The notes under the pieces were generated by a model that was given only the letters and a program-made list of their open reading frames with translations, did no database searches and was not told the DNA's origin. Positions 9,406 through 19,562 of a stretch of 64,000 nt of DNA are shown piece after piece. The position numbers were made by a program, and so were the translations under genes. The first letter of the stretch is position 1. Each line of letters begins with the position of its first letter. This DNA is from a bacterium (GTDB lineage: Bacteria; CLD3; SB21), in contig JABWCP010000015.1 in assembly GCA_013360215.1 (NCBI GenBank), forward strand, positions 4,542 to 68,541. The letters run 5' to 3'.

Positions 9406-11088
9406 CTAATAATCAAGCGTATAACCGATGCGCAGATAGTTCTGCGTCGCATCAAAACCTTTACGGTTACCCAAGTTTTGAATCATAGACAACTCATACT
9501 GGAGATATAAGGCGTGATGTGACCATGTTTCAAATGAGGTGTTTAACAACGCCGAGTTTCTAATTTCTTTGATACCCATGAGAAACCGTTTTTTCTGTTT
9601 ACCGGAATCATCGTCGGTAAAACCGTATTCGTATCCAAACCGCTGAATATCGCCTTCTCCGTGGCGAATTCGCCTGAAACCTACCTCCGCCCGAAGACGC
9701 CGAGAGGGTTGATAACTTATTGAAAAATTCCATCGGTCGGAATTGGGTTGAAGCTGGCTTCCCAAACCGGCATCAAAATGCGTATAATTCAGCAATCGCC
9801 ATTTATGCGCATACACAAAAGGTTCAATGCGTGAATATTCGATGCGCACACCGGCATCTTGGATCCCTATTGGTTCCGCCCAATAACCGCCGCCCATAAC
9901 CGCCCAGGTTTGCTTCCAATATGTAAAAGGATTACGTGCCGATGTAAAATCATCAAGGTACACCGCACCGTACACTTTGGTTCGTCCGGGTAAAAAAGCA
10001 AGCACATCAAAACTCATTGTATTATTATCTTTGTCACCTAAATATTGTTCGGCGACATGGTAAGGAACAAGCGGGTTCAGATATGACAACTCTACGTCAC
10101 GCCCTCCGTAGATCACACTTTCACTTCCGGCGAGAAAAAGCCAGGGTAGCGCTTTCCACTCCAAGCGATGCGCAACGATATATTTCCGATCGCTTAGATC
10201 TTTTCGTCCATTGACTGTATCACGATCATCCCTTAACCAACCGTGAACGTAGGTGAACTTGAAACGGCTATAGCTCACATCCAGTTTGATGTTTTCAAAA
10301 GAAGGTGCATGTCCCGATAAAAGGAGATTATCATAATATCCCGGCCCCCATGCCATATTATCTTTTCCGAATTGCAGGCGAAACCATTTTGGCTCGATAA
10401 CGATATATGCATCGGAGTGTAACGCATAACGATTAGCACTGGCCGGATTATAGTTGAGCACACCGCCACGATAACTGCTCCCAAAATCGGTAGATTGTTC
10501 ATCCCCTTTAACCAATGTATTGGACGCATCGGCATAAAAAGCAATGCCGCCTTTTATCAATCCTCGGACACGCCCACTACCTTTGGAAAGGCTTATCGTA
10601 CCACCCAATGAATCATTTTGTTTGGAGAATCGTGTCAACTCGACGCTCTGGTCAATAACTAGATCACCAACCAAATAGCTGAATCCGTCTTCGTGCATTT
10701 GATATTCAAAAATATGTTTCTCACGCACATCTGATGTTTGTATGTTCTGCGTAGAGGCTAGTTCTAAATAAAATTCGCCTTTGAGCTTTTCAAATAAACT
10801 GCGTTCGGCCGATGTCAAAACATTCGCATCTGTTTTGATTTTGTCCTGCACTTCATTTATGATTTTAAGTACGGTTCCGCGGTCATACGGTTTGGTTCGA
10901 AGACGAATGGATGGCGATACAACACCCCGTGTCTCAAGATGCTCTATCAAATCGTATCCGAAGTGCCCCATCGGAAGGTTAACAGACGGCCCTGTATGTT
11001 GCGCCCACCCTGAGCAGGGCATTAAAAAAGCGGCTACGAGCACCGCCAAACCTGTCGGAACTATGTACTTTTGACAATGAAACACCAA
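9406..11088 (-). CDS. Wzi-like capsule assembly outer-membrane protein
   Basis: Predicted outer-membrane beta-barrel related to the capsule assembly Wzi family, which helps attach exported polysaccharide to the cell surface. The signal peptide ends near CSGWA-Q. The N-terminal helical domain about 60-130 (HFGYDLIEHLETRGV) and the C-terminal barrel (alternating aromatic strands, LGSQLQPNSDRWNFSISYQP) fit the family. The longest frame reaches 11169 and would overlap the WcaJ-like gene by 79 bases. I chose the TTG at 11088, directly after that gene's stop and 8 bases from AGGA; the GTG at 11085 is equally possible. It sits in the same transcription unit as the initiating transferase, which fits a capsule or exopolysaccharide role. 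Sequence identity to characterised Wzi looks low. Confidence 0.72.
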   Translation of the reverse strand: MVFHCQKYIVPTGLAVLVAAFLMPCSGWAQHTGPSVNLPMGHFGYDLIEHLETRGVVSPSIRLRTKPYDRGTVLKIINEVQDKIKTDANVLTSAERSLFEKLKGEFYLELASTQNIQTSDVREKHIFEYQMHEDGFSYLVGDLVIDQSVELTRFSKQNDSLGGTISLSKGSGRVRGLIKGGIAFYADASNTLVKGDEQSTDFGSSYRGGVLNYNPASANRYALHSDAYIVIEPKWFRLQFGKDNMAWGPGYYDNLLLSGHAPSFENIKLDVSYSRFKFTYVHGWLRDDRDTVNGRKDLSDRKYIVAHRLEWKALPWLFLAGSESVIYGGRDVELSYLNPLVPYHVAEQYLGDKDNNTMSFDVLAFLPGRTKVYGAVYLDDFTSARNPFTYWKQTWAVMGGGYWAEPIGIQDAGVRIEYSRIEPFVYAHKWRLLNYTHFDAGLGSQLQPNSDRWNFSISYQPSRRLRAEVGFRRIRHGEGDIQRFGYEYGFTDDDSGKQKKRFLMGIKEIRNSALLNTSFETWSHHALYLQYELSMIQNLGNRKGFDATQNYLRIGYTLDY

Positions 11089-11090
11089 CG

Positions 11091-12491
11091 TCAATATCCT
11101 TTCGTATCGTATTTGATCATTTGCCATACGGTCAAAAATATGATTTGAATATCGAGCCAGAACGACCAATTTTCAATATACCAAATATCATGATTCACAC
11201 GTTTTTGCATAAGTTCCGGATCACGGGTTTCACCGCGATAGCCATTGACTTGCGCCCAACCGGTGATGCCGGGTTTTACAAGATGACGGAGCATATAATT
11301 TTCGATCACTTCTTTGGATTCCATGTTGAGCGGGGTAGGATGCGGGCGTGGCCCGACAACGGACATCTGTCCCATGAGTACATTCCAAAATTGCGGCAGC
11401 TCATCCAAATTAGTTTTGCGTAAAAACTTCCCAAACCATGTTATCCGCGGATCATCTTTAGTCGCTTGTTGGTATTTCCCGCTGTCATCCACATCCCGGC
11501 TTTGAGAAATCATGGTTCTGAATTTATAACAGATAATTTTTTTGTTTTGCCGCCCCCAACGTTCCTGTTTAAAAAACACAGGGCCGCGCGACGTGAGCTT
11601 GATCGCAATCGCTATAATCGGCACCAACCATGACAATACAAGTACCATAAAGGCCAACGCAAAAAACGCATCAAAACAACGTTTGATGATATACCAATGC
11701 GCTTCATCCATTTTGATTTTCCGAACGGAGATGAGCGGGAATCTTCCGAACATGCGCACTTCAAATTTATCAGAAACAAATCGGAAATAATCCGGGATAA
11801 TGCGTACACGGCGGGTATGATGGTCACAAATTTTGATGATCCAATCTATTTTTTCAGACGCATATGTCGGCAGAGCAACAATAACATCATCTACGGGATG
11901 TTTTTGCAATACCGATTCCAGATCTTCGACTTTGCCAAGTAATTTTCCATTGAGCGATGTCTGCGGCTGATCGTCAAGAAAACCCGTAACGGCATAGCCG
12001 AAATGAGAATTGGATCGAATAAGCTCATTAAAAGCTGTACCGACTTCCCCGGCTCCTATAATCAGCAGGTGCCTTAGATTACGTCCTTTACGGCGCAGAA
12101 AATTTAAAACCCTCCGAACCAAAAACCGCTCAATGGATAGGATAATAAGTAAATGGGCAGCGTAAAGAACGATAAATAGTCGCGGTAACGTATGATTTTT
12201 AGCAATAAACATCACTACGATAGCCACAAGTATTTGGATAAGTATGTTTTTTATGAGCCCAACGAGTTCGTAACTGAAATTACGCGAGCGGAACTCATCG
12301 TATAAACCGGTCATGCGTGCAAGGAAGTACCATGAAAAGGCTAAGGAAGTAAGCAGGAAGAGATCAAAATTGGTCGTAAGGCGCGCATCGCGAATCGAAA
12401 AAAAATAAATCGAACTCAACGCCGCCACGAGCACTGCTACCGTGTCTGCGGTAACCCGAAGAAAATATAACATCCGACGCTGCGTATGCAT
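11091..12491 (-). CDS. Undecaprenyl-phosphate hexose-1-phosphate transferase (WcaJ/WbaP type)
   Basis: Polyisoprenyl-phosphate sugar-phosphotransferase that starts repeat-unit synthesis by moving a hexose-1-phosphate from a UDP-sugar onto undecaprenyl phosphate at the inner membrane. Residues 10-120 form four to five membrane helices, followed by a nucleotide-binding-like CoA_binding_3 domain ([14 protein letters not shown] around residue 140). The catalytic bacterial sugar-transferase domain starts near residue 265, with a membrane hairpin, [27 protein letters not shown] and [19 protein letters not shown]. The 466-residue length is standard. The sugar (glucose or galactose) cannot be read from the sequence. 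It lies next to the Wzi-like gene and is probably the initiating enzyme of the whole locus. Confidence 0.93.
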   Translation of the reverse strand: MHTQRRMLYFLRVTADTVAVLVAALSSIYFFSIRDARLTTNFDLFLLTSLAFSWYFLARMTGLYDEFRSRNFSYELVGLIKNILIQILVAIVVMFIAKNHTLPRLFIVLYAAHLLIILSIERFLVRRVLNFLRRKGRNLRHLLIIGAGEVGTAFNELIRSNSHFGYAVTGFLDDQPQTSLNGKLLGKVEDLESVLQKHPVDDVIVALPTYASEKIDWIIKICDHHTRRVRIIPDYFRFVSDKFEVRMFGRFPLISVRKIKMDEAHWYIIKRCFDAFFALAFMVLVLSWLVPIIAIAIKLTSRGPVFFKQERWGRQNKKIICYKFRTMISQSRDVDDSGKYQQATKDDPRITWFGKFLRKTNLDELPQFWNVLMGQMSVVGPRPHPTPLNMESKEVIENYMLRHLVKPGITGWAQVNGYRGETRDPELMQKRVNHDIWYIENWSFWLDIQIIFLTVWQMIKYDTKGY

Positions 12492-12593
12492 GAAACCAGT
12501 CAGTAAAAATTGAATCCAAATTCATATTAATGTAAACTTTTTACCTTCAAATTAAAACAGAATAATGATTGGAATGATACGAGACATCTTGTA

Positions 12594-15500
12594 TTACTTC
12601 AACAACAGTATCCGTCTCGATTTTATGTATCTTCGACCTGAAATTTTTCCAATGGCTTCCATACGTATAATATATATTCCTGACGCTTTCCCCTCAGCCT
12701 TCCAATCAATTTCAAAATACTTTGCCGGAAGCCTCCCTTTGTAAATCCTCTGCACTTTTTGCCCGAGTATATTATAGATATCCAGAATAACCTCGCTTTC
12801 TTCGGGAACTTGAAAACGAAGTATAGTGTTCGGGTTAAATGGATTAGGATAGTTCTGAAAGAGTTCAAAGCTTTTAGGTAATTCTTCAAAAGTTTGATTT
12901 GAAAAACGCTTAGTCGTGTGAAAATAAAAAGTATCAATAGAAGAAACCGTAAACATACCGTCGAACACCTTGACCGTCCAATAATATTTGGAATTTTCTT
13001 GAAATACAATCCCCGAAAAAGTTACGTTTGTATCTTTTATGCCATGAAAAACCGTGTCTAATCCCGGGCCGTAAATTCTAAAATGATATAATAATGTGTC
13101 CTGTGAATCCGGGTCGTTTGCTTTACTCCATGTAAATGTTCTCATTAGTGGTGTTTTGAATAAAGTTAAAGTGTCTTGATGAGTAGGATTCTCAAGTGCA
13201 AACGCTGTTGGCGGTCGGAAAGCCCTTCCAACTGTTACCGCCCATTCCACTTCCGAAGAACTGCCATTTCTATCATACGCTTCAGCAATTACCAAATGTT
13301 TGCCAATATCCGATTCACTTGGAACCCCAATAATAACACCGCTTACACTGTCTATAGTCATCCAATCCGGACCATCAAACAACCTGTAACGAAGGATATC
13401 ATTGAATAAAAAACTATCCTTATCAAACGCATATAACTGAAAGCGATATAGTGAATCAACCTTTGCAACTGAATCGGTACTCGACAGAAAAATCGGTGCA
13501 TGATTTACATGAACAATCTTAAGTTCAAATGATTGCTGTATCGTTACAAAACCATCTGTAGCTTCCAATAAAACTGTTGTGTCGCCAACCGAATAGCCAT
13601 CGGGAATGCCTTGGAGAACACCACTAATACTATCCATCGTCAACCAGTGTGGACCTATAACTAAACGATACTTGATCTTATCATTAAATAACAAACTATC
13701 TTGATCGTAGGCATATGCAGTATAATTATAAACCTCGTCTTCCAGTGCAATTGTGTCGGGATTACTAACAAAGACTGGCGGATGGTTCGTATGCAGTACA
13801 TTGATAGAGAAAACTAAGCTATCTCTACCCCCTTTTTGATCGTAGGCTTCAACAACAACATGGTTTTCACCAGCATCATAGGCGTCTGGAATTCCTGTAA
13901 GATAACCGGTCACTGAATCTATTATCAGCCATGAAGGACCATTCAGCATGAAATAGCGCAATTCGTCTCCAAAGAACATGCTGTCAACATCATGCGCGTA
14001 AATCCGTATTACAAATTGAGAATCTTCTTTTGCCGTTTGAACTGGAATACTTCCAAAAATGGGCGCATGATTAGTATGATGAACACGGATTGACTGCGTT
14101 TGCACATTTGTCGCACCTTGCAAATCGGTAACCAACATTGAAAACGATGTATCTCCTACGTTATAAGCTGTTGGAGTCCCATAGACGATCATTGACGCAG
14201 GATCAAATGTCATCCAACTAGGTTTGAAAAGCAATTCCAGTATAGTTGTATCGCCATAAACACTATCCGAATCAGCTACAGTTATTTTGCATTGATACAG
14301 TGAGTCTTCATAAAGATTGGAATCTGGTACAGCGCCAAAAAATGGAGTTCTATTTGACGGAAAAGTCGGATTTAATTTTATATGATAAACCGTATCAAGT
14401 TTTGAGCTTGTCACTCTGAATTCAATTGATGTGTCACGCCATAATTTGGCATAACCGGTTATCGCACTATCGGTAAAACTCATAGTTTTTGGAAATGAGA
14501 TTGGACTAATTTTTACCGAATCTAGATATTCAAATTGTCTGTATCCCTGTTGAGAACCCCAACGATCAATCAAAGTAATAGGCCTCAACTGAATTTTTAT
14601 TGAATCAGAGTAATCGAAACTGATTTCATTGTTAAATAGAACACCTACATTCTCTAAGCCGATAAGATCACTTGGTCCACTTTTATTTCCATTATCATCC
14701 ACAGATATGACACGATAAAATGAAAAAGATAATTTTTTTAAATAATCGCTTATAGTAAATCGGTTTGTATCCGTTGAATCAATAAGCGTTTGATCAGAAA
14801 CCGAAAAACCTCTGATGTTACTGCCGTATATATAATACTTCGTTGGGAGGCTCCCGCTGGAGTTGATATCCCATAATATATTAATGCCGTTTGTTGAAGC
14901 TGCCAAGCGCAAATTCTTAACTACATCAGGTATTTGTACCTGAAATCTCCAAGCAGGACTCCAATCACTATAAACTCCGTCTTTTGAACGTGTCGCCACT
15001 CTCCAATAATAAGTCGTATTGGGCGATAATAGGCCCTCATGAGGAACTTCAAACTGATTAGTGGTACCATGAACGTTATATTGACTTGTCATTTGGTTAT
15101 AGTGTGAAGAGACAGGGAACCGAAACAATGAGTCTTCACTGACCTGAATATGAAAATCCGATATCTCAAATAAATTCATCCCGGAAGGCAGACCGAACTG
15201 AAACAGAAACTTTGATGAATTAGTAATCCCACCGTCTAAAGGAAAAATCGGTGAATCAATTATTGGTGGCACCTCAATGGAATCAATAGAAAAAAAGGAG
15301 TGCTCATAAACTAAACCGTTAAAGGCTTTATTATCATCGTTACTTATCCGAACAGTATTAATACCCGCGTTCAATCTAGGCAAGGAGGCGGGGTTCAGTT
15401 GAAAAACTGAACTTAAAGATAAGCTATCAATTATTAGACCTTTATCCAAAACTGAATTCCATTCGAGGTGAATAAAATACTTATTTGTAATAGGGGTCCC

Positions 15501-16892
15501 AACAGGAGATATGAAGTTGTAAAGCCTGACAGAATCAGATATCAAACCAAACAAATTGGAATCTAAAGTATAAATCAAAATCGGCGATTGGAGCGTATCT
15601 TTCTGAAAATAAATCGAAAGGCCTGAGTTAGTATCAGATCGTAAAATGTTAAACTTCACATATCCGTCCAATAAAGAATATGGATTTGAATTTTCTATTG
15701 TAAAATAGGATATATTCGAATTTACAGTTGAATATATTTGGACATGATCGGAGGTTGAATCAACCGATAGATTTGATTGACTTACAAAAGCTCGGGGCAA
15801 AGCGTGTTTTGTAAGCGGTTGATAAATCTGATAACCATAACTTATCGTTGGAGGTGGCGCAAAAACATCATTGTTGACATGATAATACTGATAAAGCCCT
15901 GTAAAATCATTCCATGTAAAAATAAATTTTTCACTTGGGCGAATTTTAAGTCCAAACGTATCAATGACATTACGATTATATTCTCGCAGAAGCCCTTGAC
16001 GCGAATAAACGGCAGAAAAACGATCATCCCAGTCAGTTTCCCCAAATAACACTAAACCGTTAGTTCGTTGACGCCTAGCAATATCTTGATCATTCCATAT
16101 TTCTTCTATGGTTGCAAGAGCCTTATTGTCTCTTAGTGTATAAAATACGTTTAGATCGGGATCAAGTGGGATGATCCCTTTATCTGTGTGAATCAGTGTC
16201 ACAGCATGTGAGGGAAGACGTGTATTAGGGTCGTGACCAATCCCACCGGAATTCGTACCCGAATACCCTAAATACTTAAGAATGGAAGAAAGTATCTGTG
16301 CCAACTGGTCACATTGGCCGGCACCATAAACATTGTAAGTCCTTAAGGGGTTTATTAACCAACTTTGCTCATTAGTACTGGTAACCCAATGAAACATTTC
16401 GTTTGTAAGAAATCCCCACACGGCTTTCAATGAATCGTCGCGCGTGCCCAATCCGTGTAAATCTAGCCGTTTAAGCCAATCGCTAAATTGATAGACGAAT
16501 CCCTTACCATTTATTTCGATCTGCGGATTTACAATTGTTTCCGACGATGTGTTTTCTAATGAAAAACTATAGTTATTCTCAATACCTTGTATACCCGACC
16601 TCGTATTATAATAATTAAGCGGGTATCCTTGGTAAAAGAGAGGGTTATGATAAACAATACTATGCGTCGAATAACGCCGAGTATTGGATGCATCTATTTT
16701 CCCGCCGGCGTCTATGACAACAGTCGTGTCGCTTCCTGTTATTGAATGACGAATTAAATGAATCTGACTTTGCAGTAATCTGGTATCAAATAGAAAAGCA
16801 ATGAACAAAGAAAGTTTTAATATTAATAATACTCTAGAACACCGCATATAGACGCCACATAAGAATTTACTTATTTTAAGGTGATTCTTCAT
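12594..16892 (-). CDS. Large secreted protein: transglutaminase-like domain, Ig/cadherin-like repeats, T9SS sorting domain
   Basis: 1432 residues. The N-terminal hydrophobic signal segment is at about 20-40. A transglutaminase-like/cysteine-peptidase fold follows, with a putative triad C194 (GAGQCDQLA), H229 (PSHAVTL) and D244 (PLDPD). A linker and a fibronectin-III-like domain lie at about 655-760. Four tandem Ig/cadherin-like (He_PIG-type) repeats of 90-95 residues follow at about 851-944, 945-1039, 1040-1133 and 1134-1223, each with a D/E-rich strand and a G-x-P-x-x-Y turn and joined by N-H-A/P-P linkers. A type A T9SS sorting domain (about 1339-1432) contains FQNYPNPFNPNT and ends in basic residues. 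It should cross the outer membrane by T9SS and be displayed or released. It lies inside the polysaccharide locus on AT-rich DNA, between the initiating transferase and the glycosyltransferases. The start is the longest frame; an internal ATG at codon 16 is possible. The substrate is unknown. Confidence 0.88.
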   Translation of the reverse strand: MKNHLKISKFLCGVYMRCSRVLLILKLSLFIAFLFDTRLLQSQIHLIRHSITGSDTTVVIDAGGKIDASNTRRYSTHSIVYHNPLFYQGYPLNYYNTRSGIQGIENNYSFSLENTSSETIVNPQIEINGKGFVYQFSDWLKRLDLHGLGTRDDSLKAVWGFLTNEMFHWVTSTNEQSWLINPLRTYNVYGAGQCDQLAQILSSILKYLGYSGTNSGGIGHDPNTRLPSHAVTLIHTDKGIIPLDPDLNVFYTLRDNKALATIEEIWNDQDIARRQRTNGLVLFGETDWDDRFSAVYSRQGLLREYNRNVIDTFGLKIRPSEKFIFTWNDFTGLYQYYHVNNDVFAPPPTISYGYQIYQPLTKHALPRAFVSQSNLSVDSTSDHVQIYSTVNSNISYFTIENSNPYSLLDGYVKFNILRSDTNSGLSIYFQKDTLQSPILIYTLDSNLFGLISDSVRLYNFISPVGTPITNKYFIHLEWNSVLDKGLIIDSLSLSSVFQLNPASLPRLNAGINTVRISNDDNKAFNGLVYEHSFFSIDSIEVPPIIDSPIFPLDGGITNSSKFLFQFGLPSGMNLFEISDFHIQVSEDSLFRFPVSSHYNQMTSQYNVHGTTNQFEVPHEGLLSPNTTYYWRVATRSKDGVYSDWSPAWRFQVQIPDVVKNLRLAASTNGINILWDINSSGSLPTKYYIYGSNIRGFSVSDQTLIDSTDTNRFTISDYLKKLSFSFYRVISVDDNGNKSGPSDLIGLENVGVLFNNEISFDYSDSIKIQLRPITLIDRWGSQQGYRQFEYLDSVKISPISFPKTMSFTDSAITGYAKLWRDTSIEFRVTSSKLDTVYHIKLNPTFPSNRTPFFGAVPDSNLYEDSLYQCKITVADSDSVYGDTTILELLFKPSWMTFDPASMIVYGTPTAYNVGDTSFSMLVTDLQGATNVQTQSIRVHHTNHAPIFGSIPVQTAKEDSQFVIRIYAHDVDSMFFGDELRYFMLNGPSWLIIDSVTGYLTGIPDAYDAGENHVVVEAYDQKGGRDSLVFSINVLHTNHPPVFVSNPDTIALEDEVYNYTAYAYDQDSLLFNDKIKYRLVIGPHWLTMDSISGVLQGIPDGYSVGDTTVLLEATDGFVTIQQSFELKIVHVNHAPIFLSSTDSVAKVDSLYRFQLYAFDKDSFLFNDILRYRLFDGPDWMTIDSVSGVIIGVPSESDIGKHLVIAEAYDRNGSSSEVEWAVTVGRAFRPPTAFALENPTHQDTLTLFKTPLMRTFTWSKANDPDSQDTLLYHFRIYGPGLDTVFHGIKDTNVTFSGIVFQENSKYYWTVKVFDGMFTVSSIDTFYFHTTKRFSNQTFEELPKSFELFQNYPNPFNPNTILRFQVPEESEVILDIYNILGQKVQRIYKGRLPAKYFEIDWKAEGKASGIYIIRMEAIGKISGRRYIKSRRILLLK

Positions 16893-16996
16893 ATAGCTTT
16901 ATTGCGACAACAAACCGGATGAATAACGGGCATAACAAATCACATATAGTTTTATATGTTAAGATAATAAAGAACCTCCGAGGAAGATACTGATAT

Positions 16997-18292
16997 TTAT
17001 GCATCATTCTTCCGTTGCTCTATAATTTTTTGAAATAACGTATGTAGTTTTTGATAGTGAACCTCTGGTGAATAATGCTCCAAAGCCCATTTATATGAAT
17101 TTTTACTCATGTAATCTTGAGTTTCAACATTTCCATAGAATTTCTTGATTACCTGAGCCAGGTCTTTTCCGTCACCTACAGAAAAAAGTAACCCATTATA
17201 TCCATCAACAACAAGTTCTGGCATACTACCGATATTAGATGCTATTACCGGCAACCCAAGCGCTTGAGCCTCGATAAGACTATTGGGCATATTATCAAAA
17301 CATATAGATGGAACAACAGCAACATCTGCAATGGCTACTTTATGAAAAAGCTCTCTTTTCTCCATATAAGGAATATATTGAATATTGAAAAGTTTGTTTT
17401 TTTTAATCATAGACAAAACTTTTTCTACATAATTCTTCTCTCCGCCCCCTATAAGCAACAGATTGCATGTAAATTTTTCATTTTGGAGATAAATAATAGA
17501 TTGTATTAGGGTTTCAATACCTTTTTCATAGGATATACGACCCCAATAGACGATTGTTCTTTTTGAAAGGTTTAATGAATCCCTTTTCTTTCCCAATTCA
17601 AACACATTAGGATCTACGAATGTAGGTAAATGCCTGAATGAATGGGAATTAAAACGACTATTCATTTGAAACTTCGATATTGTATGTAGCGATGGACTCA
17701 CAATGAAATCAATTTTATTTTGAAATTTTCTTATAAAATTAAATTGATATGCTACATAATTGATAATACTCGCCACTCTTGAGTTCTTAACACATTTATA
17801 TACTACACTATTCAATAAGTTCTCTTGACATAATTCACAAACAACGTTATTTCGGGTAAAACTACTCTCGGGGCAAATCAAAGCAAAATCAGAGAGGCGA
17901 ACTACGACTGGAACATCCAAATCAAAACAAGCATCAATCACAGAGGGAGACATTTTTCTTAAAAAATGAAACACATAAGCCACATCAGGTTTGGCATCGT
18001 TAATTAGCTTTGAGAGTTTGTCGTAAACGTGGATACTAAAGAACTGACGCTCTAAAAGAGAAAAAACAGATTTGAAATTTCTTTCTATTTCATCATAGTA
18101 AAAATGAGGTTGATCGCCACCAGGCGGATCCGGAAAATACTTTTCATAAACTGTTGATTTGTTTTTCGCAAAACGAAGCGAAAACGGGATTACTTCATGG
18201 CCTTTTTTTTCTAATAACTCCTGAATGTTAAACAGATAACGTTCGGCTCCGCCTGCTTCGAAATATCTGTAATTTATCAAAAGAATTTTCAC
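16997..18292 (-). CDS. Glycosyltransferase family 4
   Basis: Cytoplasmic GT-B fold retaining glycosyltransferase. The N-terminal acceptor domain begins MKILLINYRYFEAGGAERYL. The donor-binding half carries IVYWGRISYEKGIETL and the family E-x7-E region around NSLIEAQALGLPVIASN. A cysteine-rich insert (VVCELCQENLLNSVVYKC) between the halves is common in one GT4 subgroup. 431 residues. It is the last gene of the AT-rich glycosyltransferase run; the large T9SS gene is 104 bases downstream. Donor and acceptor sugars are not predictable. Confidence 0.92.
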   Translation of the reverse strand: MKILLINYRYFEAGGAERYLFNIQELLEKKGHEVIPFSLRFAKNKSTVYEKYFPDPPGGDQPHFYYDEIERNFKSVFSLLERQFFSIHVYDKLSKLINDAKPDVAYVFHFLRKMSPSVIDACFDLDVPVVVRLSDFALICPESSFTRNNVVCELCQENLLNSVVYKCVKNSRVASIINYVAYQFNFIRKFQNKIDFIVSPSLHTISKFQMNSRFNSHSFRHLPTFVDPNVFELGKKRDSLNLSKRTIVYWGRISYEKGIETLIQSIIYLQNEKFTCNLLLIGGGEKNYVEKVLSMIKKNKLFNIQYIPYMEKRELFHKVAIADVAVVPSICFDNMPNSLIEAQALGLPVIASNIGSMPELVVDGYNGLLFSVGDGKDLAQVIKKFYGNVETQDYMSKNSYKWALEHYSPEVHYQKLHTLFQKIIEQRKNDA

Positions 18293-18333
18293 GATTATTG
18301 CACAATGATAGTATTATATTATATTATGATAAG

Positions 18334-18354
18334 TGAATAGTATACTACTATTCA
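18334..18354. repeat. Short perfect inverted repeat between two glycosyltransferase genes
   Basis: TGAATAGTA, three bases, then TACTATTCA: a 9-bp perfect stem in the 167-base spacer between the genes at 16997 and 18460. No T-run follows on the minus strand, so it is not a classical terminator. It may be an mRNA processing or stability hairpin, or chance in AT-rich DNA. Confidence 0.35.
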
Positions 18355-18459
18355 AACATAAGAACAATATACACAAGTTGGAATACAGTATGAATTGAAT
18401 GTAAATTGGCTCACGGAAGGAAAACAGCTGAATACTATATCAAAATTGTCAACACGAAC

Positions 18460-19554
18460 CTAATTATGATCCAACAATTCCACATATTTATCCGTTATTG
18501 TGTCCCAAGAATAATACTTTTTTACAATAAATTTTGTCCGTTCGCGTTCAATTTCAATTTTATCTTCAGCATTTATATAAAAACGAAGTTTTTCCGCCAA
18601 TTGATTAACATTGCCGGTCTCAAAAGTTGCGCATGATCCTTTAAGCACTTCCTCGTTTTCTGGAAGATTGCTAACAAGTGCAAATCCGTTAATAGCCATA
18701 GCACTCAGTAACGAGGGGGATGTACCTTCAAGTAGTGAAGCAGAGACATAAAATAAAGCTTTATGCAACAAGGATTCGTATTCTTCCCCATAGATAAAAC
18801 CTGTAAAAACAATTCGATTACCGCCTTTTGAATGCAATGATTGAACGTATTTTTTATCAGTCTCATTCCCACCAACGATTACTAGTTTCTTATCCGTTGT
18901 AACTTGTTCAAAAGCTTGTATAAGAAGATCAATGCCTTTTTCTTTTACAAAACGCCCGATAAATATAATGTAGCCCCTCTCACACAAACCGTATTTACCA
19001 AGAAAACGAGAATCGTAGATAGAAAGTTGATTAGCTCCATAAGGAATATAAACAGGATTCCTTTTGAAGCGCTGTTGATAATCTAAAGCTAATTTTTCAT
19101 TGTCAACGATGTAAAGTGAAGAAAAATAAACCGCAAAATACCGATTTACGCTTAGATACTTTTTAGCAAAAAAAGGCCATTTCGCTCTTTCCCAATCGGC
19201 TCCATCAACAACCGCAATAACTGGCACTCCTCGCAACCTTAAGAACGGGATGAAAATAGAATTACCTATCCCATACAAAATGACGTAATCAACTTTCTCA
19301 AAAAAAATTTGAACCGTTGATAAAGCAGTGTGGGTAATAGTATCAAAAAATTTACTTTTGATTGAGGGTAGATGCTTTAGTCGAACACCATTAAACGATT
19401 GTTTCTTTACCCGATAATGGTTACGTCGACAGTGAACCACGACATCAAAACCTTTGTTCACAAGGCGAATAGATGTCTCCTGAATTGATGTCTCAAACCC
19501 GCTGTACGAAGCCGGAATACCTCGAGACCCGATAATAACAATAGTTTTTCTCAT
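18460..19554 (-). CDS. DUF1972-type glycosyltransferase (GT4)
   Basis: GT-B glycosyltransferase with the DUF1972 N-terminal signature IIGSRGIPASYSGFETS, seen in rhamnosyl- and related transferases of polysaccharide loci. The donor domain has IIFIGRFVKEKGIDLLI and LEGTSPSLLSAMAINGF. The frame extends to 19617 but that would overlap the upstream RmlD-like gene by 55 bases. The ATG at 19554 begins MRKTIVIIGSRG, exactly where family members start, and lies 8 bases after the upstream stop. That gives 364 residues. It follows an RmlD-like reductase, which would fit rhamnose transfer, but this is inference. Confidence 0.88.
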   Translation of the reverse strand: MRKTIVIIGSRGIPASYSGFETSIQETSIRLVNKGFDVVVHCRRNHYRVKKQSFNGVRLKHLPSIKSKFFDTITHTALSTVQIFFEKVDYVILYGIGNSIFIPFLRLRGVPVIAVVDGADWERAKWPFFAKKYLSVNRYFAVYFSSLYIVDNEKLALDYQQRFKRNPVYIPYGANQLSIYDSRFLGKYGLCERGYIIFIGRFVKEKGIDLLIQAFEQVTTDKKLVIVGGNETDKKYVQSLHSKGGNRIVFTGFIYGEEYESLLHKALFYVSASLLEGTSPSLLSAMAINGFALVSNLPENEEVLKGSCATFETGNVNQLAEKLRFYINAEDKIEIERERTKFIVKKYYSWDTITDKYVELLDHN

Positions 19555-19562
19555 TGTTTCTT

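Noticed and set aside
11089-11169. Longer N-terminus for the Wzi-like protein
   Set aside because: It would overlap the WcaJ-like coding region by about 79 bases and push the signal peptide far from the N-terminus.
16942-16959. Inverted repeat ACATATA/TATATGT before the T9SS gene
   Set aside because: Only A-T pairs apart from one C-G; common by chance in this AT-rich region, and no T-run or promoter next to it.
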